Shown: positions 1-9,739 of the stretch, one piece after another
How the letters are laid out: every line of letters begins with the position of its first letter
How positions within the stretch are numbered: position 1 is the first letter of the stretch
Assembly (NCBI GenBank): GCA_963678675.1
Contig: OY783193.1
Coordinates: forward strand, 14,640,208 to 14,704,207
Length of the DNA: 64,000 bases
From: Xiphydria camelus
Lineage: Eukaryota > Arthropoda > Insecta > Hymenoptera > Xiphydriidae
Direction: 5' to 3'
The notes under the pieces: model-generated
Databases searched by the model: none
Told to the model about the DNA's origin: nothing
The model's input: only the letters and a program-made list of their open reading frames with translations
Made by a program: the position numbers and the translations under genes

Positions 1-190
1 AGAGGATGGGAAATATTTTGAAGGAAAACTCTGTGTGTGTGTGTGTGTTTAAAGTGAAACTTCTTTGCTGAGGGTAGTGAAATCGCGCGACGTATAACGA
101 AATACACACTTTAGCGCTCTCCACCCTGCCTCACTCAACGCTCTCGACCGTGCCCCATTCCACCGCTCATGAGGCGACGCAGTGTCGGAT
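1..190 (-). mobile_element. Family A repeat, 3' end fragment (inverted copy)
   Basis: Read on the minus strand, about 50-190 matches the 3' tail of the repeat family also seen at 23935-24202 and 62840-63113. Shared features are the terminal GAAGTTTCACTT-like motif, the 'ACCCTC(A/C)GCA' box, and GC-rich copies of a 'GGTGGAATGGGGCA...GTCGAGAGCG' module. Only the tail is present; to the right the similarity fades. A short GT microsatellite lies at 33-48. No coding potential. Confidence 0.6.
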
Positions 191-1677
191 TTCTACTGAG
201 GACAAAAGAAAGAAACCAGTCATCGATGGTCCATATCATGATCCCCGTATGCCCTTTTACTTAGTTCCGTGGAGAGTTTGAGAGTTTCTTCCAAGCGCAT
301 TCGGATAAAGAATATTTTTTGTAGTGAGAACGCAGTGCTTTTACTTAATTCCGAACGCCCATTTCCTACGTAAATGAGCACTGACCATTATTTCGTGTGT
401 ATTATGTATATGTATATCATTATATTATGGCATTATGGCAAAAACCGGTCAAAAGAAATAAACTCCCGTAGGAATTGGTCAAGTAGTAGGAAGAGGTGGA
501 GGTGGAGGTGGAGGAGGAAGAGAAGGAGGAGGATATAGATTGTCGTAGTGATTTTCCGTCATGGTAATACAAGGAGACGCTATGTAATAATCTGCTGGGC
601 TGCTCGGCTGACTTGCAACGCACCGATCGACGATCGATAGCATACTAAATCCCGTTGGCGGCCGACATAAATTGTAGTGTTTTTTCCGACATAGTAATCA
701 TGTGAAGCCGACGATGTGTAATAATCTGTTTGACTGGCTTGCAACGCCGGCCAAACGGGTAGACGGGCCTCTGCTCGACTGGCTTGCACCGCACCGATCG
801 ACGACCGATAGCATACTGCATCCCATTGGCGGCCGACGTGTGGTGGGGTGGACGCGCTTGGTGGGAGGACGCCGCGGTAGGCGATAGATGGACCGATGCG
901 TCTGTAGGCGATTGGTGGGGTGGGTTTCGGATAGTTCGGTCGGTCGTCGATCCGAAAAACTATTTTATAGAATAGAGAGAAGAGATAATTATCTTAATAT
1001 TGTGTGATAGAGCAATAATTTCTTTAAAATCATATTCACATATAGCTCCAATTCTAAATATTAATATTATTATACAACATTCCGTGCCACCATTCCAGCC
1101 AACTGTTTTCCAGCGAATATACAGCACCGTGGCAAGAGTGGAAGAGATTAATTGCTCCTCGTAACGGCGGAGAAACTATTAACGAATAACTAGCGATACG
1201 TTGCGTCGTCTTGTATACCTCACCCCGTGCTGTAAAACATATTCTCCGCAATGACAAGCCCGCCGCGTCAAGTGCCGAATTACGGTTTGGTAATTAACGT
1301 GTCGAGCGAAATAAGGTGGGATCGGAGAAGGCGTAAATGCAAAAGGCTAATATAACGTATGTCTATCACTCACTAGAAGGTCATTGGCGGTATGTACAGA
1401 GATGTGCTACGTAACCAGATATTAAGGTGCCACGAACGCTTTGCCGGTAATTGGATCGTTGATGCATGGTGATTAAAAACCGTGTATACGTGGGGAGAAC
1501 CTCTCCTTGGCGCAGAGAAAAGCGATTTAGCACGTTTTACTATACTTTTAGTATATAGCCAGGATATACCTAGATAATTTTACTATCAGTAGAGAAAAGT
1601 GGGTATGAAATGGAGCGCAGAAATTAGCTCTTGACTATCATAACGCTAGGCGCACGTGGGGGAACCCGGGACATATA
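191..1677. other. Non-coding stretch with purine tract and degenerate duplication
   Basis: No gene recognised. 484-533 is an almost pure purine (G/A) tract. 598-672 and about 770-837 are diverged direct copies of one unit (a 'CTTGCA(A/C)CGCACCGATCGACGA' core followed by 'GGCGGCCGAC'), with a third partial unit between them. The open frames here follow these repeats and lack any recognisable domain. Confidence 0.5.
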
Positions 1678-2058
1678 GAGGAAGGTGTCCAAATATGGGG
1701 TACTTTTTTTAAAAACACTATAATAAAAAAATTTAATGACTTTTAAACACTATTTCTAAATTTTGCGTTTCCTTGAACACTTTTTAGGGATTTAATAAGA
1801 AAAAACAGGTTTTAAAAAAAATGCAGAAGAAAATATGCAGCATTGAAAAAAAGTTTCATTGCCCCATATTAGGACGTTATCCTAATATGGGGTACACTAT
1901 GTTAACATATAAAATTTGAAAATAACTAAAATTATCTTGCGTTTTTTGTATAAGAACTATTTATTTATGGAAATGAAATATAAAAACAACATCTAACACA
2001 AGATTTTTTTCTTATGAACAAAAAAAATTTACTTATCTAAGAAGAACACAAAACAAAT

Positions 2059-2178
2059 CTATTTACTAGCGCAAAAGTCACAAACATACCGGCTTTTTTC
2101 ACAACCAGCACATTCAACGTGATTCCATATGAAGCAGCCTTGACACATCACCCATTCTTCGCCTTTGGGGTACCCCAA
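2059..2178 (-). pseudogene. C-terminal zinc-finger fragment of a transposase
   Basis: A short minus-strand frame ends at a TAG at 2059-2061. It reads PKGEEWVMCQGC, then W.H..CAGC and Y.CDFC, so its Cys/His spacing resembles a PHD-like or treble-clef finger. Fingers of this kind close the C-terminus of some insect pogo/Tigger-like (DDE_1) transposases; that link is from family knowledge. No catalytic domain is found next to it, so it is a relic of the surrounding element. It could instead be a fragment of an unrelated zinc-finger protein. Confidence 0.45.
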
Positions 2179-2224
2179 ATTAGAAATTGATAGGTACCCC
2201 ATATTAGGAGCATATTAGAATATT

Positions 2225-2327
2225 AGGGGGGGGGGGGGGGGCGACTTTGCAAAAAAATGTGGCGTTCTTTTAAAAAACAAAGTCATTTTCATAAACTACG
2301 CACAATTTTATATATATATAATAATAT

Positions 2328-2369
<42 letters not shown>
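2225..2369. repeat. Poly-G run and AT microsatellite
   Basis: A run of about 16-17 G at 2225-2241 is followed by AT-rich sequence and a (TA)n tract at about 2310-2369 that abuts the left LTR. The downstream LTR also ends in (TA)n (7428-7438), so the LTR element probably inserted in or beside an AT microsatellite. That would explain why no clean target-site duplication can be read. Confidence 0.7.
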
Positions 2370-2375
<6 letters not shown>

Positions 2376-2379
2376 TAAT

Positions 2380-2784
2380 TATAAGGGTTGGGGAACAATA
2401 CACGAATTGTTTCTCTGTAAACAAAGTTTTTCTATTTTATACAAACAAAACCTTAGCCTAACCTAACCTAACCTAATTGATTCCGTACAAACAAAACCAG
2501 TCTAATAACTTAAACTAATTAATCCTACCTGTAAACAAAGAAACAACATTCAATGTCGTTATTCACCCTGTTGTTTCTTGACAACTATCGTTTAGTCTTA
2601 GGTTCTTAATTCTTCTTAATTCTTAACTTTGACTTCTTGCGACATGTTTACTTCGTAGCTTACATCGTCTTTTCTCGCACCACGTGTCCCTTGTGTAATT
2701 CGGTTGTCTGTTTCCATAGGAGGTCTGACTTACCGACTCGATTTAAGCGCTAGATTCAAATAGACTTAGGATACTTTCCTTACA
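2380..2784 (-). repeat. 3' LTR of the Ty3/Gypsy element
   Basis: 405 bp, nearly identical to 7023-7427. On the element's strand it begins TGTAAGGAAAGT and ends CCCTTATA, so the tips form a short imperfect inverted repeat (TGTAAGG / CCTTATA). It contains four CCTAA units at about 2456-2476, the insect telomere pentamer. Confidence 0.9.
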
Positions 2785-2796
2785 TCTCCCCCCCTC
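2785..2796 (-). other. Polypurine tract of the LTR element
   Basis: On the minus strand the bases just upstream of the 3' LTR read GAGGGGGGGAGA. An uninterrupted purine run directly abutting the LTR is the usual primer for plus-strand synthesis, and it fixes the LTR boundary and the element's orientation. Confidence 0.85.
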
Positions 2797-2848
2797 AAAA
2801 TTAAAGATATGGTACATAGTTTCGGTACGAAATTACACGAAGTTGTAG

Positions 2849-3176
2849 TTAAGCGCCCACGGTGTCTGTTTCATTTGGAATGTTAAGTGTTGGGATGAGT
2901 TTAGAGATATGAAATAAATTTGATTCTGATTTCTTGTGTCCTGTATCAATTTCGTACATTGATTTTGATATTTTTTTCAAAATTTTGTAAAGACCGATTC
3001 TATATTCCTCTAATTTTGTTCGATTCAGTTGATTACCATTTTCAACATATACTGAGTCCCCAATATTAAAGTTATAATCTTTTCTATTTTTATCATACAA
3101 TTTTTTATTGTAATCATGGTATTTGGTACTGTTCTCGAAGGCAATTGCCCTATCATGTTCTAGAGTATTGTTGTCT
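2849..3176 (-). pseudogene. Integrase C-terminal domain, out of frame with the body of pol
   Basis: This is the tail of integrase. The residues GDSVYVENG, GLYKILK and the closing HISKLIP fit the SH3-like chromatin/DNA-binding end of Gypsy integrases. It continues the integrase of 3160-4272 but in another frame; the switch falls at an A7 run (3181-3187 on the plus strand). The frame ends shortly before the polypurine tract, so pol is the last gene of the element. The segment is not translatable as an extension of the upstream frame without a shift. Confidence 0.75.
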
Positions 3177-4272
3177 CTTGTTTTTTTAACTCGTTCGGTA
3201 ATATAGAGGTGTCTTCACCTTGTAATAAATATTTTGGACTGAACTTAGTGACTGTGTGTTCCGTTTCATTATATTTTTCTATACACTTGTGTGCTATAGT
3301 TGTCCATGCGTATCTTTTTTCCTCATTTATTGCACATCTGATTTTATTTATTAAAGTTTGATTAAGTCTTTCGTTTAAGCCATTAGAGAATGGTGCATTG
3401 GCTGCTGTGAAAATCTTCGTGATTTTCTTTTCTTCTAGGTAATTTTTGAATTCTGTGGAGTTTATGCCCGGATATTGATCTGTTAAAATTATTTCTATGT
3501 TATGTTCTTTGAGTACGTTTTCCGTTAATTTAATGAAATCGTTTGCCTTTTGCGTTTTTGATGTTAATATGTAAGCGAATCTTGTAAAATGATCTACTAG
3601 GAGATGTAAGTATTTCTTTGTGGATCGTGAACCACCGAATCCACCTATTGTGTCTATGGAAACTATTTCAAACGGTTTTTTTGCGGGACCGAGATGAGAC
3701 ATTAGACCAATTTTGTCTTGTCCTCTTGATTTATTTTTTATACAAATCTCGCAATTTTTGCATGTGTGCTTTATATTCTCCGAAATATTTTTTGCTGTAT
3801 AATGTGGCAATATTTTAGTTTGCATTTGTTTTACGCCGATGTGGCAAAAATATTTGTGAACGTTTTCTATCAATTTCTTAGAAAAATCTTCTGATAGTAC
3901 TATTTTTTCTTTTTGTCTTATTTTTTTATAGTACAGATTATCTTTGAAGAGTAATCTGTCTTTTGTAGCTGTTATATCGTTATTCTTATTTTGATCTTCT
4001 AAAATATCATCTATTTTTATTAAATTTACGATTTTTAATTGATCATCTTCGTTTTCTTGAGACTCTAATACTGGGTTTCTACTTAAGCAGTCTGCTTCTA
4101 AGTTGTTTTTACCTGGACGGTATATTATTTCGAAATCATATTGTGATAAATAATAAGTGAGATCACCTAATTCTTCATCTGTTCTAGATTTGATGTTCAT
4201 TTTTTCCAGTGGTTTGTGGTCTGAAAATACTTTGAATGGTCTATTTATAAGCCAGTATTGCCAGTATTTCAC
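3160..4272 (-). pseudogene. Pol: RNase H C-terminal part and integrase
   Basis: The frame opens inside the connection/RNase H region (FSDHKPLE). It contains the H..H..C..C integrase zinc finger (HKYFCHIGVK ... CKNCEIC) and then the catalytic core with D in VSIDTIGG, D in ILTDQYPG and E in NGLNERLNQ, so the DDE triad is complete. It lacks its own start and is separated from the reverse transcriptase frame by one base. A second shift near 3185 cuts it from the C-terminal domain. Function by family: insertion of element cDNA into chromosomal DNA in the nucleus. The copy is probably dead as it stands unless the shifts are sequence errors. Confidence 0.85.
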
Positions 4273-4279
4273 TGATTCT

Positions 4280-5728
4280 TTAATTGCTAAGCATTCTAAG
4301 TAAATTGCTTTTTTTCTTTTTTTGTGATTCGTTCAGTTTCTTTGAAAAATATGCTACCGGTTTTTCGATTTTTCCATTTGGCTGTGGTTGTTTTAATATG
4401 GCTCCTATACCTTGCAAACTTGCGTCTGTGTATATGTGTATTGGCCGGTCTGGATCGAAGATGGCTAATACTGGTTTCGAGCAAAGGAAATCTTTCATGT
4501 ATTCGAAAGCTTTTTGACAGTCTTTGGACCAAATGAATTTCTGTCCTTTTCTTAGTAAGTTATGTAAAGGTTCTAAAATTAATGAAATTTTTGGGACGTA
4601 TGTATTGTAAACGTTAATTTTCCCTAGGAATTGTCTGATGTTTTTTTGATTTTTCGGTACTGGAAAATTTTTTATTGAAATGAGATTATCCTTTATTGGA
4701 GAAATTGAGTTGTGTCTTATAATGTGACCTAAATATTGTACAGAATCTAATGCAAATGTGCATTTTGAAAATTTTAATCTGAATCCTTCTTTTGTTATTG
4801 CTTCTAATAGTTGTGATAGGTGATTTATATGTTCTTCGAAGGACTTTGAAAAGATTAGTTTATCATCAATATAGTTTAATGTGAAAACTGATAATTTATA
4901 TTTTCTTATTATATTACTCAATATTCTCTGAAAAATAGCTGGTGATGTTTTTAACCCGAATGGTAAACAAGTCCATTGAAATTGTCCCTCTTGGGTCACA
5001 AATGCCGTTTTCCTTTTGTCTTCAATTCTTAAAGGGATAGACCAAAATGCAGAATTTATGTTAAGTTTCGAAAAATATTTGCAGTTTCTTGTTTTTATTA
5101 CTAAATCTTCAATTAGTGGGAATGGTTGTGATTGGGGAACTATTATCTTATTCAGATCCCTAAAATCTATGCATAGTCTTGATCTCTTATTTTCATCTTT
5201 TTTATATGCTAATGTAACTGGAGCAGAAAAAGGACTGTATGATTCTTCTATTAGATTTCTTTTAAGTAATTGTGAGATTTGTTCCTCTATTTCTTTTTTA
5301 TCTTCGATGGTGCATCGGTAAGGTCTTTTGCTACAATATTTATCTACTATGAGATCTATTCTGGCTTGGTACCCTTTTACTACGCCTATATCGTATTTGT
5401 CTTTTGCAAATATATTGTTATATTTATCTATGAGATTTTGTATTATATTTTCTTCATAATGACTCAAGTGATTTGTTAAGACTTCGAAATTGTCTAAATC
5501 CACGTGTTCATTGAAGTTTATTCGATCTTCTTGTTTTTCTGTGAGATCAAAGTGTTTTTGTTCTATCTCAACGTTTTCATTTTGTCTTAGCTTGAATTTT
5601 TTTATGCAATCTAATCCTATTAGAAAGTCGTAGTCGAAATTTTCGTGATTGATTATGAATACGTCTATGTATTCTTCTATATTCAATATTTTTACTTTAA
5701 TTTTTATCAATTCTTCTGATCTATACAC
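4280..5728 (-). CDS. Pol: reverse transcriptase and start of RNase H
   Basis: A 482-codon open frame. The reverse transcriptase palm motifs are in order: LCIDFRDLNK, FSKLNINSAFW, LPFGLKTSP and the catalytic YIDD box in LNYIDDKLIFS. RNase H then begins with IYTDASLQGIGA (catalytic D). The frame runs off into a stop just after an A-rich stretch (plus 4306-4320), where a one-base shift restores the following RNase H/integrase frame. The upstream protease is likewise one base out of phase across the A9 run at 5752-5761. The ATG at 5728 is therefore unlikely to be the natural start, and the polypeptide would normally be part of a Gag-Pol fusion. Confidence 0.9.
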   Translation of the reverse strand: MYRSEELIKIKVKILNIEEYIDVFIINHENFDYDFLIGLDCIKKFKLRQNENVEIEQKHFDLTEKQEDRINFNEHVDLDNFEVLTNHLSHYEENIIQNLIDKYNNIFAKDKYDIGVVKGYQARIDLIVDKYCSKRPYRCTIEDKKEIEEQISQLLKRNLIEESYSPFSAPVTLAYKKDENKRSRLCIDFRDLNKIIVPQSQPFPLIEDLVIKTRNCKYFSKLNINSAFWSIPLRIEDKRKTAFVTQEGQFQWTCLPFGLKTSPAIFQRILSNIIRKYKLSVFTLNYIDDKLIFSKSFEEHINHLSQLLEAITKEGFRLKFSKCTFALDSVQYLGHIIRHNSISPIKDNLISIKNFPVPKNQKNIRQFLGKINVYNTYVPKISLILEPLHNLLRKGQKFIWSKDCQKAFEYMKDFLCSKPVLAIFDPDRPIHIYTDASLQGIGAILKQPQPNGKIEKPVAYFSKKLNESQKKKKSNLLRMLSN

Positions 5729-5752
5729 ACCATTAATTGTTCTTAGGTTAAC

Positions 5753-6060
5753 TTTTTTTTTAAATTAATCCTTTTTTGTTTCAGATGGACTAATTTTGAA
5801 TTTATAAGTGAAACATTTGAGCCTGAATCGTAGATAGCGGATACTTTCAAAGTGTTGTTTAATGTTAACGGAAGTCTAATTAATGGTGGAATTACTAGTT
5901 TTTTGGATCAGTATCACTTAGTTCTACCTCCAATATTGAATTATTAACATGTCTTGTTTTGTTTTGTGTATCTTTAAACCAGCATTCAGCTTCAGGATGG
6001 AAGCGTGTACCTTTGCCCTTATTTGTACAAATTTCGCATGGCTTTTTCTCTGTTTTCTTT
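5753..6060 (-). pseudogene. Nucleocapsid zinc knuckle and aspartic protease segment
   Basis: On the minus strand, downstream of the gag frame, a CX2CX9HX4C knuckle (CEIC...H....C) is followed by a TAG at 5895-5897 and then, one frame back, by an aspartic protease core with YDSGSNVSLI (the D-S-G active site). The knuckle lies in a frame one base off the main gag frame, so one shift probably lies just upstream. The step from knuckle to protease coincides with a -1 slippery heptamer (see 5895-5904). The protease then falls out of phase with reverse transcriptase at the A9 run. Confidence 0.75.
5895..5904 (-). promoter_or_regulatory. Probable -1 ribosomal frameshift site (A AAA AAC + TAG)
   Basis: On the element's strand the heptamer A AAA AAC sits in phase (X XXY YYZ) immediately before the TAG that ends the nucleocapsid frame. 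Slipping back one base opens directly into the protease frame. A AAA AAC is a well-known slippery sequence at gag-pro junctions of retroelements. This shift looks designed, unlike the other frame breaks in this element. I did not identify a downstream pseudoknot. Confidence 0.7.
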
Positions 6061-6996
6061 GTAATTTTTATTCCTTTTGAAGTCTGTTTTCTTGTGAATT
6101 AAGTGTTCTAGTTTACCTATTTCGTAGTACAAGTCTTCGGTAATATTTAATTTTTCTCTATCAATTCTATCAGCTACGAAATTTGGCAGGCCACTAGCAA
6201 TCAGATCAATCAATGTTCCCTTATCAATAGATTTTCTTGTTTCTAGTAAAAGTTTTTCTTTTTTTATCGCATAATCTAGTAAAGAGCCTGTTTGATATTT
6301 AAATTGTAGCGCATATCTTATTGGAGACCAACCGGTATTCGCAAATATAGTACAAAAATTCTTCTTCCAATCTTTCCAGTTCGCTTGAACGGTTAACTTC
6401 GCAAGTGTACAACTATACCAATCTATGGCACTTTTTTCCATGAATGATTTTAAAATTTCAATTTTTTCCTCATCCTTAGTTATATCAAACCGTTCGCATT
6501 CTTTCTCAAAATTAATTATCCATTGATCTACATTTGAGGTTTTCACGTTAAATTTTTCAATTATGAATTTTTTAGCGATTTTACCAATATTCCTCTCCTT
6601 AGATTTTCCTTGGCTTTTTTCAAGTAGTTGTTCTAGCAATTTTATCAATGGTTGTTCTGAAGCCTCAGTTACCCTACTTTCATGTGTGTTTGTTTTTTCT
6701 TCTAAATATACGTCATTAAATTGTAAATTTTCTCCCTCATCTAAATAAGTCTCGATCAATTCTTTAGTTAGATTAATCCATACTTTCCTTGTCTGGCCTC
6801 TTTTAGTTAATGTCTTTTTTACTTTAGTATACGGTGCTGTTTTTCTGATTGCCGCGTGCAGTTGTACATCATAGCAGTGCGTTGGAATTGCGTAAGTTCG
6901 GCCGTCCGGTGTGCTGATTGAGGTTATGCACAGCATGTTCGTCCTTGGCTCATCTGCAGCGCAGAGCAACTCGAAAGCGAATTGTAGCTTGTCCAT
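6019..6996 (-). CDS. Gag-like capsid protein of the LTR element
   Basis: A 325-codon frame starting at an ATG 26 bases inside the 5' LTR. Residues around 190-300 (the W..W...F...F region, then YQTGSLLDYAIKKE and GLPNFVADRI) resemble the retrotransposon gag capsid domain of Ty3/Gypsy elements. The basic C-terminus ends just before the zinc knuckle, which lies one base out of frame. Expected role: assembly of the cytoplasmic particle that packages element RNA. The assignment rests on position and weak motif similarity. Confidence 0.75.
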   Translation of the reverse strand: MDKLQFAFELLCAADEPRTNMLCITSISTPDGRTYAIPTHCYDVQLHAAIRKTAPYTKVKKTLTKRGQTRKVWINLTKELIETYLDEGENLQFNDVYLEEKTNTHESRVTEASEQPLIKLLEQLLEKSQGKSKERNIGKIAKKFIIEKFNVKTSNVDQWIINFEKECERFDITKDEEKIEILKSFMEKSAIDWYSCTLAKLTVQANWKDWKKNFCTIFANTGWSPIRYALQFKYQTGSLLDYAIKKEKLLLETRKSIDKGTLIDLIASGLPNFVADRIDREKLNITEDLYYEIGKLEHLIHKKTDFKRNKNYKENREKAMRNLYK

Positions 6997-7022
6997 TGTG
7001 ATTTACAACGAGAATGTTGTTT

Positions 7023-7427
7023 TATAAGGGTTGGGGAACAATACACGAATTGTTTCTCTGTAAACAAAGTTTTTCTATTTTATACAAACAAAACCTTAGC
7101 CTAACCTAACCTAACCTAATTGATTCCGTACAAACAAAACCAGTCTAATAACTTAAACTAATTAATCCTACCTGTAAACAAAGAAACAACATTCAATGTC
7201 GTTATTCACCCTGTTGTTTCTTGACAACCATCGTTTAGTCTTAGGTTCTTAATTCTTCTTAATTCTTAACTTTGACTTCTTGCGACATGTTTGCTTCGTA
7301 GCTTACATCGTCTTTTCTCACACCACGTGTCCCTTGTGTAATTCGGTTGTCTGTTTCCATAGGAGGTCTGACTTACCGACTCGATTTAAGCGCTAGATTC
7401 AAATAGACTTGGGATACTTTCCTTACA
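7023..7427 (-). repeat. 5' LTR of the Ty3/Gypsy element
   Basis: 405 bp, matching 2380-2784 with four transitions that I could count. It holds the same four-unit CCTAA run (about 7099-7118). By position it should contain the element's promoter and polyadenylation signal, but I do not see an unambiguous TATA box. Confidence 0.9.
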
Positions 7428-7693
7428 TATATATATATAGAATGATATTATTAAAACTTTTAAAACCCACCTTTAAGTCTCCTTAAACATCCAAAATGCA
7501 ACACGACTAGAAAACTTTCCTTACAACACAAAATTATTATAACCTCAAACGTCAAAATAGAATACACGTTTGCTCCAAAAAGAGAATGGGCGCTTTTTAA
7601 CAAGGGCAACTTTTGACAATACTCGCTCAAAAGTTAACTACCCAATATTAGGAACTATCCTCATATTAGGGCACATTCCTCTAATGAGCCCCT

Positions 7694-8840
7694 TGATGAA
7701 CAATTAAAAAGAAAAAGTGATGTAAATTAAATTAATTAATAATTGTATGTCAAAGTTGATGTACCATTATTTGTTTAGGCTTTATTTTATGTATAATCGG
7801 AAGAAAGTGCTTTCTGCCCATTATGAATTGTTAGACAACATAAGAAATTATAATATTGAAGAGAGTAAAAATGGAAATAAAATAATGCAATAAAATATAA
7901 TACAAAGATGTAGTTGCAAAAATATATATATTTTTCTCATATAGTTTAAACTTTAAGGAATGAGGAAATGGAAGGAAGAAATGAAATGAAAGAAATTGAA
8001 TAGATGGAAATGTTATAACATTAACAATGTAAACAGCCGAAAGGTCATACAAGGGAGAATAAATATTGATTGATAATAAATATACAAAGACATTATATTC
8101 GAAATATTGTAACATAATAATAGCTTAACTATACTGAATGATTAAATTGGTTATTATTAAATTTGTATTAAATATAGGAAAAATTATTTGTGCAATTAAC
8201 GTTGATCTTAATTAAACTAGGAAACCATAAACATAATACTATCTTAACTATACCGAATGATGAAATTAGTTATATCAATGTAGGTCATCGGTTTGATGCT
8301 AAAACAATGCAAAACTAATATCTGTAATGCAGAAAATGAATTTCCTAAGATGCTCTCAATAAAATAAGTTTTCAAATAATGAATATGCACATCTCATGTC
8401 CGTCTGCAAATACTGCCAATTCATATAGGAATATTAGGTACCATAGACGATCTCTGACGCGTGATAAGGAAAAAATACACAGGAAAAAAAAGTATAACTC
8501 CTACACAGCGATATAATAGAAAACTAGAAAAAGAGAGTTCTATGTATAAAACCGCATACTCTCAAATTAGCAATCTCAGTTCTATTACTAATTTCGACGA
8601 ACATAGCACTACGTTATTCCAAATATGACTATTTATCCCCTTCTTATAGCAATAAAATCGATAGTTTTACAAACTGATTTGTTATATAGGTCTCTGAACT
8701 ATCAACATTCCTGCTAAAGTGCTCTTGTGGCTATCTTACAATTAGTTAGATGTACTGTTGTAGCAATTGCACGCTGGATAGCGCCACTCTTATTGGAATA
8801 CTTCGAGAGAATGACTCGAAGATAGCTCTCACGGCTATCT
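7694..8840. other. AT-rich non-coding stretch
   Basis: No gene, strong palindrome or tandem repeat stands out. The 94-codon frame at 7831-8115 is low-complexity, rich in F, Y, I and L, and typical of random AT-rich DNA. Confidence 0.5.
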
Positions 8841-9089
8841 GATATATCGCACATTTGCTGCAATAGTGTCATAACTTAAAATTAGAATTGTCCCTAGCAA
8901 CGACTTTAAAAGTTGAATTATTATATTATACGAGCGTTGACCATTTGCTGCCAGATTATGATAATTATCATAGAATTTTCATGATAATTATCATAATTTG
9001 GTAGCAAATGGTCAACGCTCGTATAATATAAAATAATTCAACTTTGAAAGTTGTCGCTTTGGACAATTCTAATTTTGAGTTATGACACT

Positions 9090-9236
9090 CCCACACGGCA
9101 TGAAATATTGCTGCAATATTGCAGGAATCTTGCAATCTTTCATCTTGTAGCGAAATATTGCTGCAATGTTGCAGTACAATGTCCGTACAATATTGCGCTG
9201 CAATATTGCTGCAAACTTCCTGCAATATTATGCTTT
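9090..9236. repeat. Left TIR and subterminal GCAATATTGC array
   Basis: About seven intact or near copies of GCAATATTGC or ATATTGC(T/A)GCAATATTGC occur in 150 bp, in both orientations because the core is palindromic. Dense subterminal arrays of this kind are transposase-binding regions in CACTA elements. Confidence 0.75.
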
Positions 9237-9739
9237 AGTACTGCATATATCCAACGAGTGGCGTGCAAATCATCGCAATAGGCAAGCTTTGGTTCTCGCT
9301 GTTTTATAACCCTGTCTACGAATGGTTACATGAGGTGTTACGTGCGGAATTTGCAATAAAAGTGAATAAGAACGATCTTGCTTTACTATACATAGATGAG
9401 AATTAAACTCGCTAAGTAATACATTTTTATCTATTGCAATTCTTCATGTAAAAAGTTACTAATAGTGCGTTACTATAATTTATATTGGTACGAATAAAAT
9501 GGATTAACATAACCTAATTATACTTTCACGGTAAGTCTGATGAGATAATAAGATACACATAGCTTCTATCAGTTTAACGTCTTCCAGTTTATGAAAAATA
9601 ATTCTCTGTTACTTGCCGAATAATTTTTTTCATTTATTTCTATCAATTTTCTATAACAGGGTTACCTTTCGTATGGTATGGATAACTTAAAATTAAAACT
9701 AGAGATTTTAAATTTTATGTAAATGCTAAAAAATTGGAC

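Larger units (their letters stand above)
2380..7427 (-). mobile_element. Ty3/Gypsy-type LTR retrotransposon, near-complete
   Basis: A 5.05-kb element on the minus strand: 5' LTR 7023-7427, gag, zinc knuckle and protease, reverse transcriptase, RNase H and integrase, polypurine tract, 3' LTR 2380-2784. The order PR-RT-RH-IN is that of Ty3/Gypsy. The LTRs are 405 bp each and I count four differences between them, all transitions (about 1%), so the insertion is young. Despite this, the coding region contains four single-base frame breaks, most at A runs: near 6060 (gag/knuckle), 5752-5761 (A9), 4306-4320 and 3181-3187. There is no envelope-like frame between integrase and the 3' LTR. The leader between the 5' LTR and the gag ATG is only about 26 bases, and I see no standard TGG-initiated primer-binding site in it. 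Confidence 0.9.
1678..7693 (-). mobile_element. Decayed pogo/Tigger-like DNA transposon split by an LTR element
   Basis: The outer ends at about 1678 and 7693 are inverted partners: each begins 'TAGAGGAA(G/T)GTG' and leads into an 'AATATG(G/A)GG' box. The motif CCTAATATGGGG recurs at both ends and inside (about 1690, 1862-1893 as an inverted pair, 2166, 2195, 7640, 7658), as expected for transposase-binding sites. On the minus strand 2059-2178 encodes a cysteine/histidine C-terminal finger like those ending some insect DDE_1 transposases. The rest of the transposase is missing, and the Ty3/Gypsy element at 2380-7427 occupies the middle. Family assignment is inference; the repeated motif and inverted ends are visible. 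Confidence 0.5.

Noticed and set aside
2785..2848. A possible envelope gene of the LTR element
   Set aside because: Only about 60 bases separate integrase from the 3' LTR. There is no room for an envelope frame and none is seen elsewhere in the element.
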